Positions 33,141 to 42,088 of a stretch of 64,000 bases of DNA are shown here, in pieces. Numbering within the stretch: position 1 is the first letter of the stretch; each line of letters opens with the position of its first letter. Both the position numbers and the translations under genes were made by a program. Source of the stretch: Streptomyces aurantiogriseus (GTDB taxonomy: Bacteria; Actinomycetota; Actinomycetes; Streptomycetales; Streptomycetaceae); assembly GCF_014649375.1 (NCBI RefSeq), contig NZ_BMSX01000025.1, positions 83,559 through 147,558 on the forward strand, given 5' to 3'. The notes beneath the pieces were generated by a model, which saw only the letters and a program-made list of their open reading frames with translations, did no database searches and was not told the origin of the DNA.

Positions 33141-33203
33141 CCCTCCCGGCCACGGTCCGCCGTCCCTCCCGGCCACGGGCCCGCCGCCCCTCCCCACCCC
33201 GGC

Positions 33204-33857
33204 TCACCCCTCCGCCCCCACGAACCTCGCGCTCGTCAGCGGTGCCACCACCCTCCACCCCAGCGACTCGTACAGCGCCCGCCCCGCCGGGGTCCCCGCC
33301 AGGACTCCCGTCTCCGCGCCCTCGGCCGCCGCCGCGGTCTGCAGCGTCCGCATGACGACGCTGCCCAGGCCCCGGCGCCGGTGCTCGGGCGCGGTCTCTA
33401 TCTGGTCGATCACGGCGGTGGCGCCGGTCGGGGCGACCTGACCCCGGGCGGCGAAGGAGCCGTCGGGGGCGGCGAGCAGCACGCGGGTGGTGCCGCCGCG
33501 CGTCCAGGTGCGCAGCCGGTAGCCCTCAAGGGCCGGGGTCGGTTCCGCGTCCGCCCTCAGCGGCACCGTCATCAACCAGCCCGGCTCCGGATCCACCCAC
33601 CAGCCCTCGCCCAGCCATCCCCCCACCACCGTCGGGTCCTGGAACACCTTGAGCCACACGCCGACTCCGGTCACCCCGGCCGCCACCTTGCGCACCACCG
33701 TGTCCTCGACCCCCTCGCCGACCTGCGCGAAGACATGCCGTGACACCTGTGCCGCCTGCCCCACGTCGACGGTGAACCCCCACGGCTCCCGCACGGGCGG
33801 AGCCGCCCCGCGGGACACGACCCACCCGTCCACCCACGCCCGCACGATCCCGTCCAC
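33204..33857 (-). CDS. GNAT-family N-acetyltransferase
   Basis: A 217-residue protein with a C-terminal GNAT fold. The acetyl-CoA loop is EHRRRGLGSVVMRTLQ near residue 158, after the strand AVIDQIETAP, and the closing strand is YESLGWRVV. The N-terminal 90 residues form an additional domain. The acceptor is unknown. The start is GTG 33857, preceded by GGGGGAG at a spacing of five. It is divergent from lon. Confidence 0.82.
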   Translation of the reverse strand: MDGIVRAWVDGWVVSRGAAPPVREPWGFTVDVGQAAQVSRHVFAQVGEGVEDTVVRKVAAGVTGVGVWLKVFQDPTVVGGWLGEGWWVDPEPGWLMTVPLRADAEPTPALEGYRLRTWTRGGTTRVLLAAPDGSFAARGQVAPTGATAVIDQIETAPEHRRRGLGSVVMRTLQTAAAAEGAETGVLAGTPAGRALYESLGWRVVAPLTSARFVGAEG

Positions 33858-33945
33858 AGCACTCCCCCTGTAAGAGGCTCAATGCATCTCCATCTATTAC
33901 GGCGATGACGATATGCGGCCGTGCGTCCCGCGCGGCAGGCGTGAT

Positions 33946-33959
33946 CGCTCACAGCGAAC
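33946..33959. promoter_or_regulatory. ClgR-type operator upstream of lon
   Basis: Read on the minus strand the site is GTTCGC-TGTGA-GCG, matching the GTTCGC-N5-GCG motif reported for ClgR, which activates clp and lon genes in Streptomyces. It is about 75 bases before the lon start. Confidence 0.6.
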
Positions 33960-34033
33960 TACGGCCTGGGAACAATCCCGCGCGCCCATGCATTGAGTCG
34001 GCATAACTCAACTTGACTGCCTAAGGGGAGATC

Positions 34034-36457
34034 ATGGCTGCTGAGTCCGCAGCGTTCACACCGCTCACCCTGCCTGTGCTGCCGCTCGACGACGAGGTCG
34101 TGCTGCCCGGGATGGTGGTTCCGCTGGACCTCAACGACGCCGATGTGCGTGCCGCGGTGGAGGCCGCCCAGGCCGCCGCCCGGTCGGAGCCCGGGAAGCC
34201 CAGGGTTCTTCTGGTGCCGCGCATCGACGGGACGTACGCGAGCACCGGTGTGCTCGGCACGGTCGAGCAGGTCGGCCGGCTGGCCGACGGTGACCCGGGC
34301 GCCCTGATCCGTGGTCGTGGCCGCGTGCGGATCGGCGCAGGGACCACCGGCCCGGGTGCGGCGCTGTGGGTCGAGGGCACACGGCTCGACGAGAAGGTGC
34401 CCGAGCCCGTGCCCGGCCACGTCACCGAACTGGTCAAGGAGTACAAGGCTCTTGCCACCGCCTGGCTGCGCAAGCGCGGCGCCTGGCAGGTCGTCGACCG
34501 GGTCCAGGCCATCGACGACGTCTCGGCCCTCGCCGACAACTCCGGCTACTCGCCCTTCCTGACCGTCGAGCAGAAGGTGGAGCTCCTGGAGACGGCCGAC
34601 CCGGTCGCCCGTCTGAAGCTCGCCACGCAGCAACTGCGTGACCACCTCGCCGAGCAGGACGTCGCCGAGACCATCGCCAAGGACGTCCAGGAGGGCGTCG
34701 ACAAGCAGCAGCGCGAGTTTCTGCTGCGCCGTCAGCTGGAGGCCGTCCGCAAGGAGCTGCGCGAGCTCAACGGTGAGAAGGAGGGCGAGGAGTCCGACGA
34801 CTACCGCGCCCGCGTCGAGGCCGCCGACCTGCCCGAGAAGGTCCGCGAGGCCGCCCTCAAGGAGGTCGACAAGCTGGAGCGGTCGAGCGACCAGTCGCCC
34901 GAGGGCTCCTGGATCCGCACCTGGCTGGACACCGTCCTCGAACTGCCGTGGAACGAGCGGACCGAGGACTCCTACGACATCCAGGGCGCCAAGGCGATCC
35001 TCGACGCCGAGCACGCGGGCCTGGAGGACGTGAAGGAGCGGATCACCGAGTACCTCGCGGTGCGCAAGCGCCGCGGCGAGCGCGGGCTGGGCGTCGTCGG
35101 CGGGCGGCGCGGCGGTGCCGTACTGGCCCTGGTGGGGCCGCCCGGTGTCGGCAAGACCTCGCTCGGCGAGTCCGTCGCCCACGCCATGGGCCGCAAGTTC
35201 GTCCGCGTCGCCCTCGGCGGTGTCCGCGACGAGGCGGAGATCCGCGGCCACCGGCGTACGTACGTCGGCGCCCTGCCCGGCCGGATCGTGCGGGCCATCA
35301 AGGAGGCCGGGTCGATGAACCCGGTGGTGCTCCTCGACGAGATCGACAAGGTGGGGTCGGACTTCCGGGGCGACCCGGCGGCCGCCCTGCTGGAGGTGCT
35401 GGACCCGGCGCAGAACCACACCTTCCGGGACCACTACCTGGAGGTCGAACTCGACCTGTCGGACGTGGTCTTCCTCGCCACCGCCAACGTGCTCGAAGCC
35501 ATCCCGGAGGCCCTGCTCGACCGTATGGAGCTGGTCCGGCTCGACGGCTACACCGAGGACGAGAAGATCGTCATCGCCCGTGACCACCTGCTCCCGCGCC
35601 AGCTGGAGCGGGCGGGGCTCGACAAGGACGAGGTCGCGATCGACGAGGGCGCGCTGCGCAAGCTGGCCGGCGAGTACACGCGCGAGGCCGGCGTCCGCAA
35701 CCTGGAGCGGTCCATCGCCCGGCTGCTGCGCAAGGTCGCCGCGCAGCACGAACTGGGCGAGCGCAAGCTGCCGTTCACCGTCGCCGACGGCGACCTGCGC
35801 GGCCTGATCGGCCGGCCGCACCACGTGCCCGAGTCCGCCCAGGACCCGGCCGAGCGGCGGACGGCGGTGCCGGGTGTCGCGACCGGGCTCGCGGTCACCG
35901 GTGCCGGTGGTGACGTCCTCTACGTCGAGGCGTCCCTCGCCGACCCGGAGACCGGCGCGGCGGGTCTGACCCTGACCGGTCAGCTCGGCGACGTGATGAA
36001 GGAGTCGGCGCAGATCGCGCTGAGCTTCCTGCGCAGCCACGGAGCCGAGCTCGAACTGCCGGTCGGTGACCTGAAGGACCGGGGCGTGCACATCCACTTC
36101 CCGGCGGGCGCGGTGCCGAAGGACGGCCCGAGCGCGGGCATCACGATGACGACGGCGCTCGCGTCCCTGCTGTCCGGGCGGCTGGTCCGTACGGACGTGG
36201 CCATGACCGGTGAGGTGTCCCTGACCGGCCGGGTCCTCCCGATCGGCGGCGTCAAGCAGAAGCTGCTCGCCGCGCACCGGGCCGGCGTCACCACCGTGAT
36301 CATCCCCAAGCGCAACGAACCCGACCTGGACGACGTCCCGGCGGAGGTGCTGGACAAGCTCGACGTCCACGCCGTCACCGATGTCCGCCAGGTCCTGGAG
36401 CTGGCGCTGTCCCCGGCGACGAACGGAGCGGCGTCCGAGGTTCCTGTCGCGGCGTGA
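34034..36457 (+). CDS. lon: ATP-dependent protease Lon
   Basis: An 807-residue LonA. Residues 1-200 are the substrate-recognition domain (LPVLPLDDEVVLPGMVVPL), then coiled coil. The AAA+ domain has Walker A LVGPPGVGKTSLGES near residue 365 and Walker B VVLLDEIDKVG. The protease domain has the serine in PKDGPSAGITMTTALA near residue 700 and the lysine in GGVKQKLLAAHRAG. It degrades misfolded and regulatory proteins in the cytoplasm. The start ATG follows AGGGGAG. A ClgR-type site upstream fits heat and stress control. A terminator follows. Confidence 0.96.
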   Translation: MAAESAAFTPLTLPVLPLDDEVVLPGMVVPLDLNDADVRAAVEAAQAAARSEPGKPRVLLVPRIDGTYASTGVLGTVEQVGRLADGDPGALIRGRGRVRIGAGTTGPGAALWVEGTRLDEKVPEPVPGHVTELVKEYKALATAWLRKRGAWQVVDRVQAIDDVSALADNSGYSPFLTVEQKVELLETADPVARLKLATQQLRDHLAEQDVAETIAKDVQEGVDKQQREFLLRRQLEAVRKELRELNGEKEGEESDDYRARVEAADLPEKVREAALKEVDKLERSSDQSPEGSWIRTWLDTVLELPWNERTEDSYDIQGAKAILDAEHAGLEDVKERITEYLAVRKRRGERGLGVVGGRRGGAVLALVGPPGVGKTSLGESVAHAMGRKFVRVALGGVRDEAEIRGHRRTYVGALPGRIVRAIKEAGSMNPVVLLDEIDKVGSDFRGDPAAALLEVLDPAQNHTFRDHYLEVELDLSDVVFLATANVLEAIPEALLDRMELVRLDGYTEDEKIVIARDHLLPRQLERAGLDKDEVAIDEGALRKLAGEYTREAGVRNLERSIARLLRKVAAQHELGERKLPFTVADGDLRGLIGRPHHVPESAQDPAERRTAVPGVATGLAVTGAGGDVLYVEASLADPETGAAGLTLTGQLGDVMKESAQIALSFLRSHGAELELPVGDLKDRGVHIHFPAGAVPKDGPSAGITMTTALASLLSGRLVRTDVAMTGEVSLTGRVLPIGGVKQKLLAAHRAGVTTVIIPKRNEPDLDDVPAEVLDKLDVHAVTDVRQVLELALSPATNGAASEVPVAA

Positions 36458-36473
36458 CGGACGCGACCGGACA

Positions 36474-36516
36474 GGGGAAGGCCCGGCCTCTCGTGAGGGA
36501 GGCCCGGGCCTTCCCC
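36474..36516 (+). terminator. Terminator after lon
   Basis: A 13-pair stem GGGGAAGGCCCGG / CCGGGCCTTCCCC extended inward by CCTC/GAGG, starting 17 bases after the stop. Confidence 0.8.
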
Positions 36517-36519
36517 GCG

Positions 36520-36825
36520 TGGCCTGCCGGGGCTTTGCCCGCCGGGACGACCGGACCTTCCCGCCGGTCGGCGGGGGCCTTCCTGGCTTGGACGGCTCGG
36601 GTCTTGCCCGCCGGGCCGGTCGGGGTCTTGGCCGCATGGCCGGGTCGGGGCCTTCCGGCCCGGCCGGTCGGGGCCTTGCCCGCCGGGACGACCGGACCTC
36701 CCGCCCGGTCGGCGGGGGCCTTCCCGGCCTGGACGGCTCGGACCTTCCCGCCCAGCCCGCGGGGGCCTTCCCGGCCCGGACGACCGGACCTTCACCGCCC
36801 GGACCACCCGGGCCTCCCCACCCGG
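36520..36825. repeat. Degenerate tandem repeats, about 141-base period, after lon
   Basis: GCCGGGACGACCGGACC recurs at 36541 and 36682, and GGCGGGGGCCTTCC recurs with the same 141-base offset. Shorter GGTCGGGGCCTT-like subunits lie within. The gap to the MarR gene is 465 bases, and I see no other feature in it. Confidence 0.7.
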
Positions 36826-36922
36826 ATGAGGCGTGACGCTGGCGTGAGCATGATGACGCCGCGGGCCTGGTGAAGGGCTACGCACGTAGGATCGGGGCCG
36901 GAACCGGATCAGGAGCGCTGAC

Positions 36923-37414
36923 GTGCACGAGGACGGACACGGCGACGGACGCGGAGGTGTGTCCGAGGCGTCGCCGAGAGGTGTGGACCAGGAGTTCCTG
37001 TCCCTGGAGCGGGAGCTGACGGTGCTGCTGCGCCGTGCCCGGGCCAACCAGGGGGAGATGGCTCGCGAGGTCCATCCGGACCTGGAGTCCGCCGCGTACG
37101 GCCTCCTCGTCCGGCTGGAGGAGTGCGGCCGCCAGCGCGCGACCGAGCTCGCCGCCTACATCGGCGTCGGCAAGGCCACCATGTCCCGTCAGCTGCGCGC
37201 CCTGGAGCACCTCGGCCTGATCGCCCGCGAGCCGGACCCCGCGGACGGGCGCGCCTGGCTGGTCGACCTGACGGAGGAGGGCCGCACCCGCGTGAGCCGG
37301 GTCCGCGAGGCCCGCCGCGCGCGGTACGTCAGCCAGCTCGCGCACTGGGACCGCGGCGAGGTGGCCGAACTGGCCCGGCTGCTCCACCAGTTGAATCAGG
37401 GAATGGCCAAGTAG
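36923..37414 (+). CDS. MarR-family transcription regulator
   Basis: A 163-residue winged-helix protein. The recognition part is RATELAAYIGVGKATMSRQL, followed by the wing REPDPADGRAWLVDLTEEG. The arginine-rich C-terminal helices would form the dimer. The ligand and targets are unknown. The start is GTG 36923. It has no obvious partner: the next gene, a transposon remnant, follows after 230 bases. Confidence 0.85.
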   Translation: MHEDGHGDGRGGVSEASPRGVDQEFLSLERELTVLLRRARANQGEMAREVHPDLESAAYGLLVRLEECGRQRATELAAYIGVGKATMSRQLRALEHLGLIAREPDPADGRAWLVDLTEEGRTRVSRVREARRARYVSQLAHWDRGEVAELARLLHQLNQGMAK

Positions 37415-37455
37415 GTCTGGCGACAGGCGACGAAGGCCTCACCTGTTTCTTGCGA

Positions 37456-37492
37456 GGATGCCCCGGTTTTCACGCCGGGGGGAATCGCATCC
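37456..37492. other. IS200/IS605-type end hairpin (outer, left)
   Basis: GGATGC flanks an inner CCCCGG-TTTTCACG-CCGGGG hairpin and pairs with GCATCC. Stem-loops of the form GGGGAATCGCATCC are typical of the right ends and guide-RNA region of TnpB elements in Actinobacteria. It sits before the TnpB remnant, so it may mark an older element end. Confidence 0.45.
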
Positions 37493-37650
37493 GGGTGTCG
37501 TGGTGCGGAGGGTCGCCGCATCCGGTTCAGGGCGCGGAGCGCCGTACCGCTGTCAGGCACCGCCGGGGTGATGCGAACGCGTGTGCCCGTGGTCGCTGGT
37601 TGGGGTGGTGGCCGGGAGATCGGGGTACGTGTGTGCGGCCGTCGTACGTA

Positions 37651-37902
37651 ATGGGCCGCAAGCACGGGCGGGATATCCGCCTGGTACACCCCGCGCACAC
37701 CACGATGGACTGCGCGCACTGCGATGCGAGAGCCAAGCACGCACTGCCGCTGGGTGAGCGCACCTACACCTGCACCGCGTGCAACACTGTGTCCCCACGG
37801 GACAAGAACTCCGCACGCGTGATGCTCGTCCGGGCTGGTCTCAACCCGGCTGGTGCCGATGGCGGAAGACCTCCTGGAGCGCTGCTCCAGGAGGCAGCCT
37901 GA
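37651..37902 (+). pseudogene. TnpB C-terminal remnant (IS200/IS605 group)
   Basis: About 83 residues of a TnpB/OrfB transposon endonuclease remain. They carry the zinc ribbon CAHCDARAKHALPLGERTYTC (second pair CTAC) and the closing catalytic-site segment RDKNSARVMLVRAGLNPAG, in which the usual family D is present as D in SPRDKN. The RuvC I and II parts are missing, and no TnpA is seen. The remains lie between the MarR and PP2C-like genes and end in the stem-loops expected for the guide-RNA region. Confidence 0.75.
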
Positions 37903-37937
37903 GCCAGGAATCCCCTCCCTTCAGGGAGGGGAGGATT
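37870..37937 (+). ncRNA. Probable omegaRNA-like right-end stem-loops of the TnpB remnant
   Basis: Two adjacent hairpins: CCTCCTGGAGC-GCT-GCTCCAGGAGG inside the tnpB 3' end, and CCCCTCCCT-TC-AGGGAGGGG just after the stop, framed by GAAT and ATTC. In living elements, the RNA from this region guides TnpB. Here it is probably a fossil. It could also work as a terminator for the converging PP2C-like gene. Confidence 0.5.
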
Positions 37938-38722
37938 CAAAGCTCCACGTACACCGCCGTCGCGTCGTCGTGCCTCTTGCTGCGGCCCAGGAACGCCCGC
38001 TCGGTGTCCGCCGTCTCCAGTTCGCGTACCCGCCGCACCAGTGCCCGCGGGCCCTCCTTGCGGACGTAGGTGAACAGGTCCGACCAGTCGCCCTCCCGGA
38101 ACTTCTCCACCCAGCGGGTCGCCCCGTCCGTGAGGGCGGCGAGGGCGGTGACGTCGGCGCGGGGGAGGGTGCCGGTGACGGCACGGCCGGCCACCGCCGG
38201 GTCCGCGGCGGCCGTGAAGAAACCGCCCTCCTTGTTGCGGGCCCGCGCGTCGCAGATCTCCTCGCTCACCAGCAGGGCGCGCGGGAGGCGGTCGAGGCGG
38301 TCGTCGAGGACCGGGACGACCGCGCCGTCGGGGGAGGCCAGGAGAAGGGCCGAGTCGGACAGGACCAGGTACTCGACCGTTTCCGGGGACCAACGCGCGC
38401 AGACCACGGTGGCCTGAGGGGTGCGCGGGTGAGAAAGGTCACAGGTTTCGGCGTGGGTGGCGGAGGTACGCGCGATGGCGGTGGCGAGTGCCTCGACCAG
38501 AGGAACATCCGGGAGTGAAACGGTCAGTTCGGTCAGAGCGCCGCCCAGACGCGCGGTATACCAGGGGACCGAATGCAGACAGCCCGTGCCGCCCCGCGGC
38601 GGCGTCACTCCGTCCAGCAGGACGAGCGAACCGCCCTGTCCGGAGGCGGGAAGTCCGACGCTCGCGAAGTCCTCGTTGGGGTGGGCCCGATCACCGGGTT
38701 CCGACACAAGTTCCGTGCGCAT
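37937..38722 (-). CDS. PP2C-like protein phosphatase domain protein
   Basis: A 261-residue protein with the aspartates of the PP2C metal site in order: PNEDFASVG near residue 17, LVLLDGVTP near 36, ALTDGATRW near 190, and RHDDATAVYV at the end. It should remove phosphate from serine or threonine residues, or be a degenerate member. No membrane segment is seen. The start is ATG 38722. The gene ends against the TnpB element, whose last hairpin overlaps its stop region. Confidence 0.72.
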   Translation of the reverse strand: MRTELVSEPGDRAHPNEDFASVGLPASGQGGSLVLLDGVTPPRGGTGCLHSVPWYTARLGGALTELTVSLPDVPLVEALATAIARTSATHAETCDLSHPRTPQATVVCARWSPETVEYLVLSDSALLLASPDGAVVPVLDDRLDRLPRALLVSEEICDARARNKEGGFFTAAADPAVAGRAVTGTLPRADVTALAALTDGATRWVEKFREGDWSDLFTYVRKEGPRALVRRVRELETADTERAFLGRSKRHDDATAVYVEL

Positions 38723-39079
38723 TCAGCCAGTCTGCACGACCCCTCCACACCCTTCGCGAAAGGCTGGCAACATTCCCCGGGTTGGTGCACCCTCGCAGGT
38801 CAGACGCCTGTTTTGGGAGGGAATGGAGCTGTCCGGGAAGCTGTGGCGGCGAATATTGTCAAAGCCCGCCGTCCACGTCCAACCGGCCCTCCGTGCAAGG
38901 CCGTCGCACACGCCAGAGGAACTTGCCCGCCCACTCTCCTTGGATGTTCACTCCTTCGGGTGGCGGGGCAGGCGATGCGCGGCCCCTGCCCACCGGCACT
39001 GGGAGGGTCGGGAACCGTACCGGACGTACGCACCAGTTGACGGAGCGTCACATCCGGCCCATGGGTACACGAGTCAGGA
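38723..39079. other. 357-base divergent control region of the conservon
   Basis: No gene signals. It must carry the promoters of the PP2C-like gene and of cvnA. An AT-richer stretch, GCGAATATTGTCAAAG, near 38848 is a likely promoter area. Confidence 0.4.
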
Positions 39080-42000
39080 ATGCGAGCACCGGTGCAGAAG
39101 ACGCGGCCTCGGCGCACAGGCAGCAACACGGCCTCCGAAGCGGGCGCGGAGCGCACCCCTGTCGGCAAGGGCCGTCCGACCCACGTACGCAACCGGCTGA
39201 TCGTCGCGGCGGCCGTCGTGGCCGCCGCCATCGTCGGCGCCGGCGCCCCCTCGATCCTCACCGCCTCCGGGCAGTTGAAGGACTCCCAGGACCTGGTGAC
39301 GCTGGCCGAGCGGACCCAGGACGCGCTCGCGCTCGCCCAGGCGGTCGCCGACGAGAGGGACGAGGTCACCACCTACGTCGCGGCCGGCCGCACCAAGTCC
39401 AAGGCGCCCTCAGGGCAGAGCAGCGCCCGCGTGGACCGGCAGGTGCGGGAGCTGACCGCCGACACCGACCTGCCCGGCGCGCTGCGCAAGGACCTCAACG
39501 GCATCGCGTCCGTGCGCCAGGCCGCCCTCACCGGCAAGAGCACGGCCTTCGAGGCGCACGAGGCGTACTCGGAGGCCATCACCGCGCTGCACGGGCTCGC
39601 CGAGCGGCTCGCGGAGCAGATGCCGCCCCGCGCGGGCTCCGGCGCCCACGCCCTCGCCGAGCTCGACACCGCCGTCCAGCAGGCCTCCGCGGCCCGCGGA
39701 CTGCTGCTCGCGGCGCTGAACGTGCCGACGTCCACCGAGAGCGTCTACGACCCCAACACCGGTCTGTCGTCCACCGAGACGGTCTCCTCCGCCGCCGACA
39801 CCAAGCAGCGCAACGCCCTCACCGCCGCCGCGCAGCAGGCCCGCCTGCGTTCCGACGCCGCCCTGACCGCCTTCCGCGAGAGCGCCCCGGAGCCGACCGT
39901 CGAGTCCTACGACTCCACGGTCACCGGCGGCGAGGTCGACACCGCCGAGAAGTACCTGGCCACCCTCACCGACCAGCCGGAACTCAGCGACGACGAGCTC
40001 GACACCAGCACCAAGAAGCTGAACGCCGCGCTCTCCGCCCGCGTCGACCTGATGCGCGGCGTCGAGTCCTCCTTCTACGACCACCGCACCAAGGACCTCG
40101 CCCAGCTGCGCGACGACGACGTCACCGCGCTGGAGATCCGTATCGCCCTCCTCGGCGCGCTGACGCTGATCGCCGTCGGCATCGCCACCGCCATGGCCCG
40201 CAGCCTCACCCGCCCGCTCGCCGTGCTGCGTCTCGGCTCCGCCCGGCTGGCCGGCGCCGAGAACCCGGCCGCCGAGGAACCCGTGCGGTTCACCGGGCGC
40301 AACGACGAGTTCGCCCAGGTCGTCCGCTCCGTCAACGCCCTGCACGAGCACGCCGTCGCCCTCCACGAGCGCGTCACCACCCTCGAGTCCGACCGGAAGC
40401 ACCTCGTCGGGCAGCGTCAGAAGATGGCCGACGCCCGCGAGGAACTGCGCGCCGAACTCGCCGAGGCCGCCGACCGGCTGGAGCGGCTGCGCACCAGCAT
40501 CAGCGGCACCTTCGTCAACCTCTCCCTGCGCACCCTCGGGCTCGTCGAGCGGCAACTCACCGTCATCGAGGGCTTGGAGGAGCGCGAGCAGGACCCCGAA
40601 CGCCTCGCCACCCTCTTCAAGCTCGACCACTTCGCCACGGTCATGCGCCGGCACAGCGAGAACCTCCTGGTGCTGGCGGGCACGGAGCACATCCAGCAGC
40701 ACGCGGGACCGATCCCGCTGGTCGACGTGGTCCGAGCGGCGGTCAGCGAGATCGAACGCTACGAACGAGTCCGTATCTCCGCGCTCCCTCCGCACGCGCA
40801 CGTGGCGGGCTTCGCCGCCGACGACCTGAGCCACCTCCTCGCCGAACTCATGGAGAACGCCACCTCGTTCTCCCCGCCGGACCTGCCCGTCGAGGTCTCC
40901 GGCTGGCTCCTGGAGAACGGCGAGGTCATGCTCTCCGTCCAGGACGAGGGCATAGGCATGACCGAGGAGCGCCTGACCCGCCTCAACACCCGCCTCACCG
41001 AGTTCGACCCGGACACCCCCTACGACCAGGAGGGCGAGGAGGGCCTCGGACTCGGCCTGTACGTCGTCGCCCGCCTCGCCCACCGGCACGGGGTGCGCGT
41101 GCAACTGCGCGAGCAGAAGCAGGGCGGTGTGGCGGCGGTGGTCGTCCTCCCGCCGCCGCTGCTCGCCCAGGCCCCGGCCACCGCCGCGATCCCGGCAACC
41201 GCCCCGACCTCCCCCTCCACCCCCACCTTCTCCCTCCCCGGCGCCGACGCCGAAGCCAACTCCAACGTCCTCCCGTCCCGCCCCAAGCCCCCCACCGACC
41301 CCCTGGTCACCCTGGCCGAGAAGGCGGTGCGCAAGGCCACACCGGAAACCCCGGCCGAGACGACGATGGAACTCCTGATCCCCCATCCGCAGGGGGAGAC
41401 GGAGGAAACAGAGGGAACGGGGGAAACCCGGACCGACGCCGCCCCGTCGGCCACGACTGACGCGTCCGACGGCCTGTCGGCCACGGACCCCGCGGACGAC
41501 GGTCTGCCGGCTGTGGGGGGCGGGGCCGCCGACCGGGCGGCCACGGACCGCGTGGCCGATGGCCCGGTGGCCACGGACCGCACGGTCACCGGCCCGTCGG
41601 CCGCGGATCACGCGATCCCCGGCCCGGCAGTGGCGCCCCGCGCCACGCCCGTACCCGCGGCCGCCGACGGTGAGGACGCCTCACAGGGGCCACCCGCACC
41701 CGACGACGAAAGCCGCACGGGTGGTGCCGGTGGGAGCACACCCGCCGAAGGCGAAGCGGAGGCGGAGCACACCCGGGCGGAGCACACCCGCACCCCCGAC
41801 GCCCCGGAGGAACTCCTCACCGACAAGGGCCTCCCCAAGCGCACACCCAAACTCACCGCACCCACCCCTGCCCCGCGCCAGCGGAGCGGTTCCGTGGACG
41901 CGGAGGCCCTCCGCCGCCGCCTGGGCGGCTTCCGCCGGGGGGCGGAGGCCGGCTACCGCGACGTAGAGGCGGAAATCGCCGAACAGACGGCGCAGAACAA

Positions 42001-42088
42001 GGCACCTCAAGCACCTCAAGCACCTCAAGAAGCACACGCACACGCCGAAGAAGACACGGGGGGCACAGTCGAGGAGGCAAGCAGTTGA
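39080..42088 (+). CDS. cvnA: CvnA: conservon sensor-kinase-like membrane protein
   Basis: A 1002-residue protein. A basic start and helix (about residues 37-60), then an extracytoplasmic helical domain of about 290 residues, a second helix (about 350-375), HAMP, and a coiled coil with the family motif LDHFATVMRRHSENLLVL near residue 515. The HATPase domain has N-box ELMENATSFSPP near 590 and G boxes DEGIGM and GLGLGLYVVARL. The last 320 residues are a Pro/Thr/Asp-rich low-complexity tail. Conservons are compared to membrane G-protein systems, with CvnA as sensor and CvnD as GTPase. Its stop overlaps the cvnB TTG start. Confidence 0.9.
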   Translation: MRAPVQKTRPRRTGSNTASEAGAERTPVGKGRPTHVRNRLIVAAAVVAAAIVGAGAPSILTASGQLKDSQDLVTLAERTQDALALAQAVADERDEVTTYVAAGRTKSKAPSGQSSARVDRQVRELTADTDLPGALRKDLNGIASVRQAALTGKSTAFEAHEAYSEAITALHGLAERLAEQMPPRAGSGAHALAELDTAVQQASAARGLLLAALNVPTSTESVYDPNTGLSSTETVSSAADTKQRNALTAAAQQARLRSDAALTAFRESAPEPTVESYDSTVTGGEVDTAEKYLATLTDQPELSDDELDTSTKKLNAALSARVDLMRGVESSFYDHRTKDLAQLRDDDVTALEIRIALLGALTLIAVGIATAMARSLTRPLAVLRLGSARLAGAENPAAEEPVRFTGRNDEFAQVVRSVNALHEHAVALHERVTTLESDRKHLVGQRQKMADAREELRAELAEAADRLERLRTSISGTFVNLSLRTLGLVERQLTVIEGLEEREQDPERLATLFKLDHFATVMRRHSENLLVLAGTEHIQQHAGPIPLVDVVRAAVSEIERYERVRISALPPHAHVAGFAADDLSHLLAELMENATSFSPPDLPVEVSGWLLENGEVMLSVQDEGIGMTEERLTRLNTRLTEFDPDTPYDQEGEEGLGLGLYVVARLAHRHGVRVQLREQKQGGVAAVVVLPPPLLAQAPATAAIPATAPTSPSTPTFSLPGADAEANSNVLPSRPKPPTDPLVTLAEKAVRKATPETPAETTMELLIPHPQGETEETEGTGETRTDAAPSATTDASDGLSATDPADDGLPAVGGGAADRAATDRVADGPVATDRTVTGPSAADHAIPGPAVAPRATPVPAAADGEDASQGPPAPDDESRTGGAGGSTPAEGEAEAEHTRAEHTRTPDAPEELLTDKGLPKRTPKLTAPTPAPRQRSGSVDAEALRRRLGGFRRGAEAGYRDVEAEIAEQTAQNKAPQAPQAPQEAHAHAEEDTGGTVEEASS

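Larger units (their letters stand above)
32432..33203. other. 772-base gap filled by tandem repeats
   Basis: It lies between the DUF5954 gene start and the end of the acetyltransferase gene. It holds a 23-base array and a 100-base array. Long open frames here exist only because the repeats lack stops, and they show no gene signals. Confidence 0.6.

Noticed and set aside
32393..33743. Long plus-strand frames through the 100-base repeats
   Set aside because: Stop-free because of repeat composition. The shift between frames at each copy (100 is not a multiple of three) argues against coding.
38488..41460. 990-residue frame overlapping cvnA
   Set aside because: Arg/Pro/Ala-rich frame-shifted shadow of cvnA. 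The true frame shows helices, HAMP and HATPase motifs.
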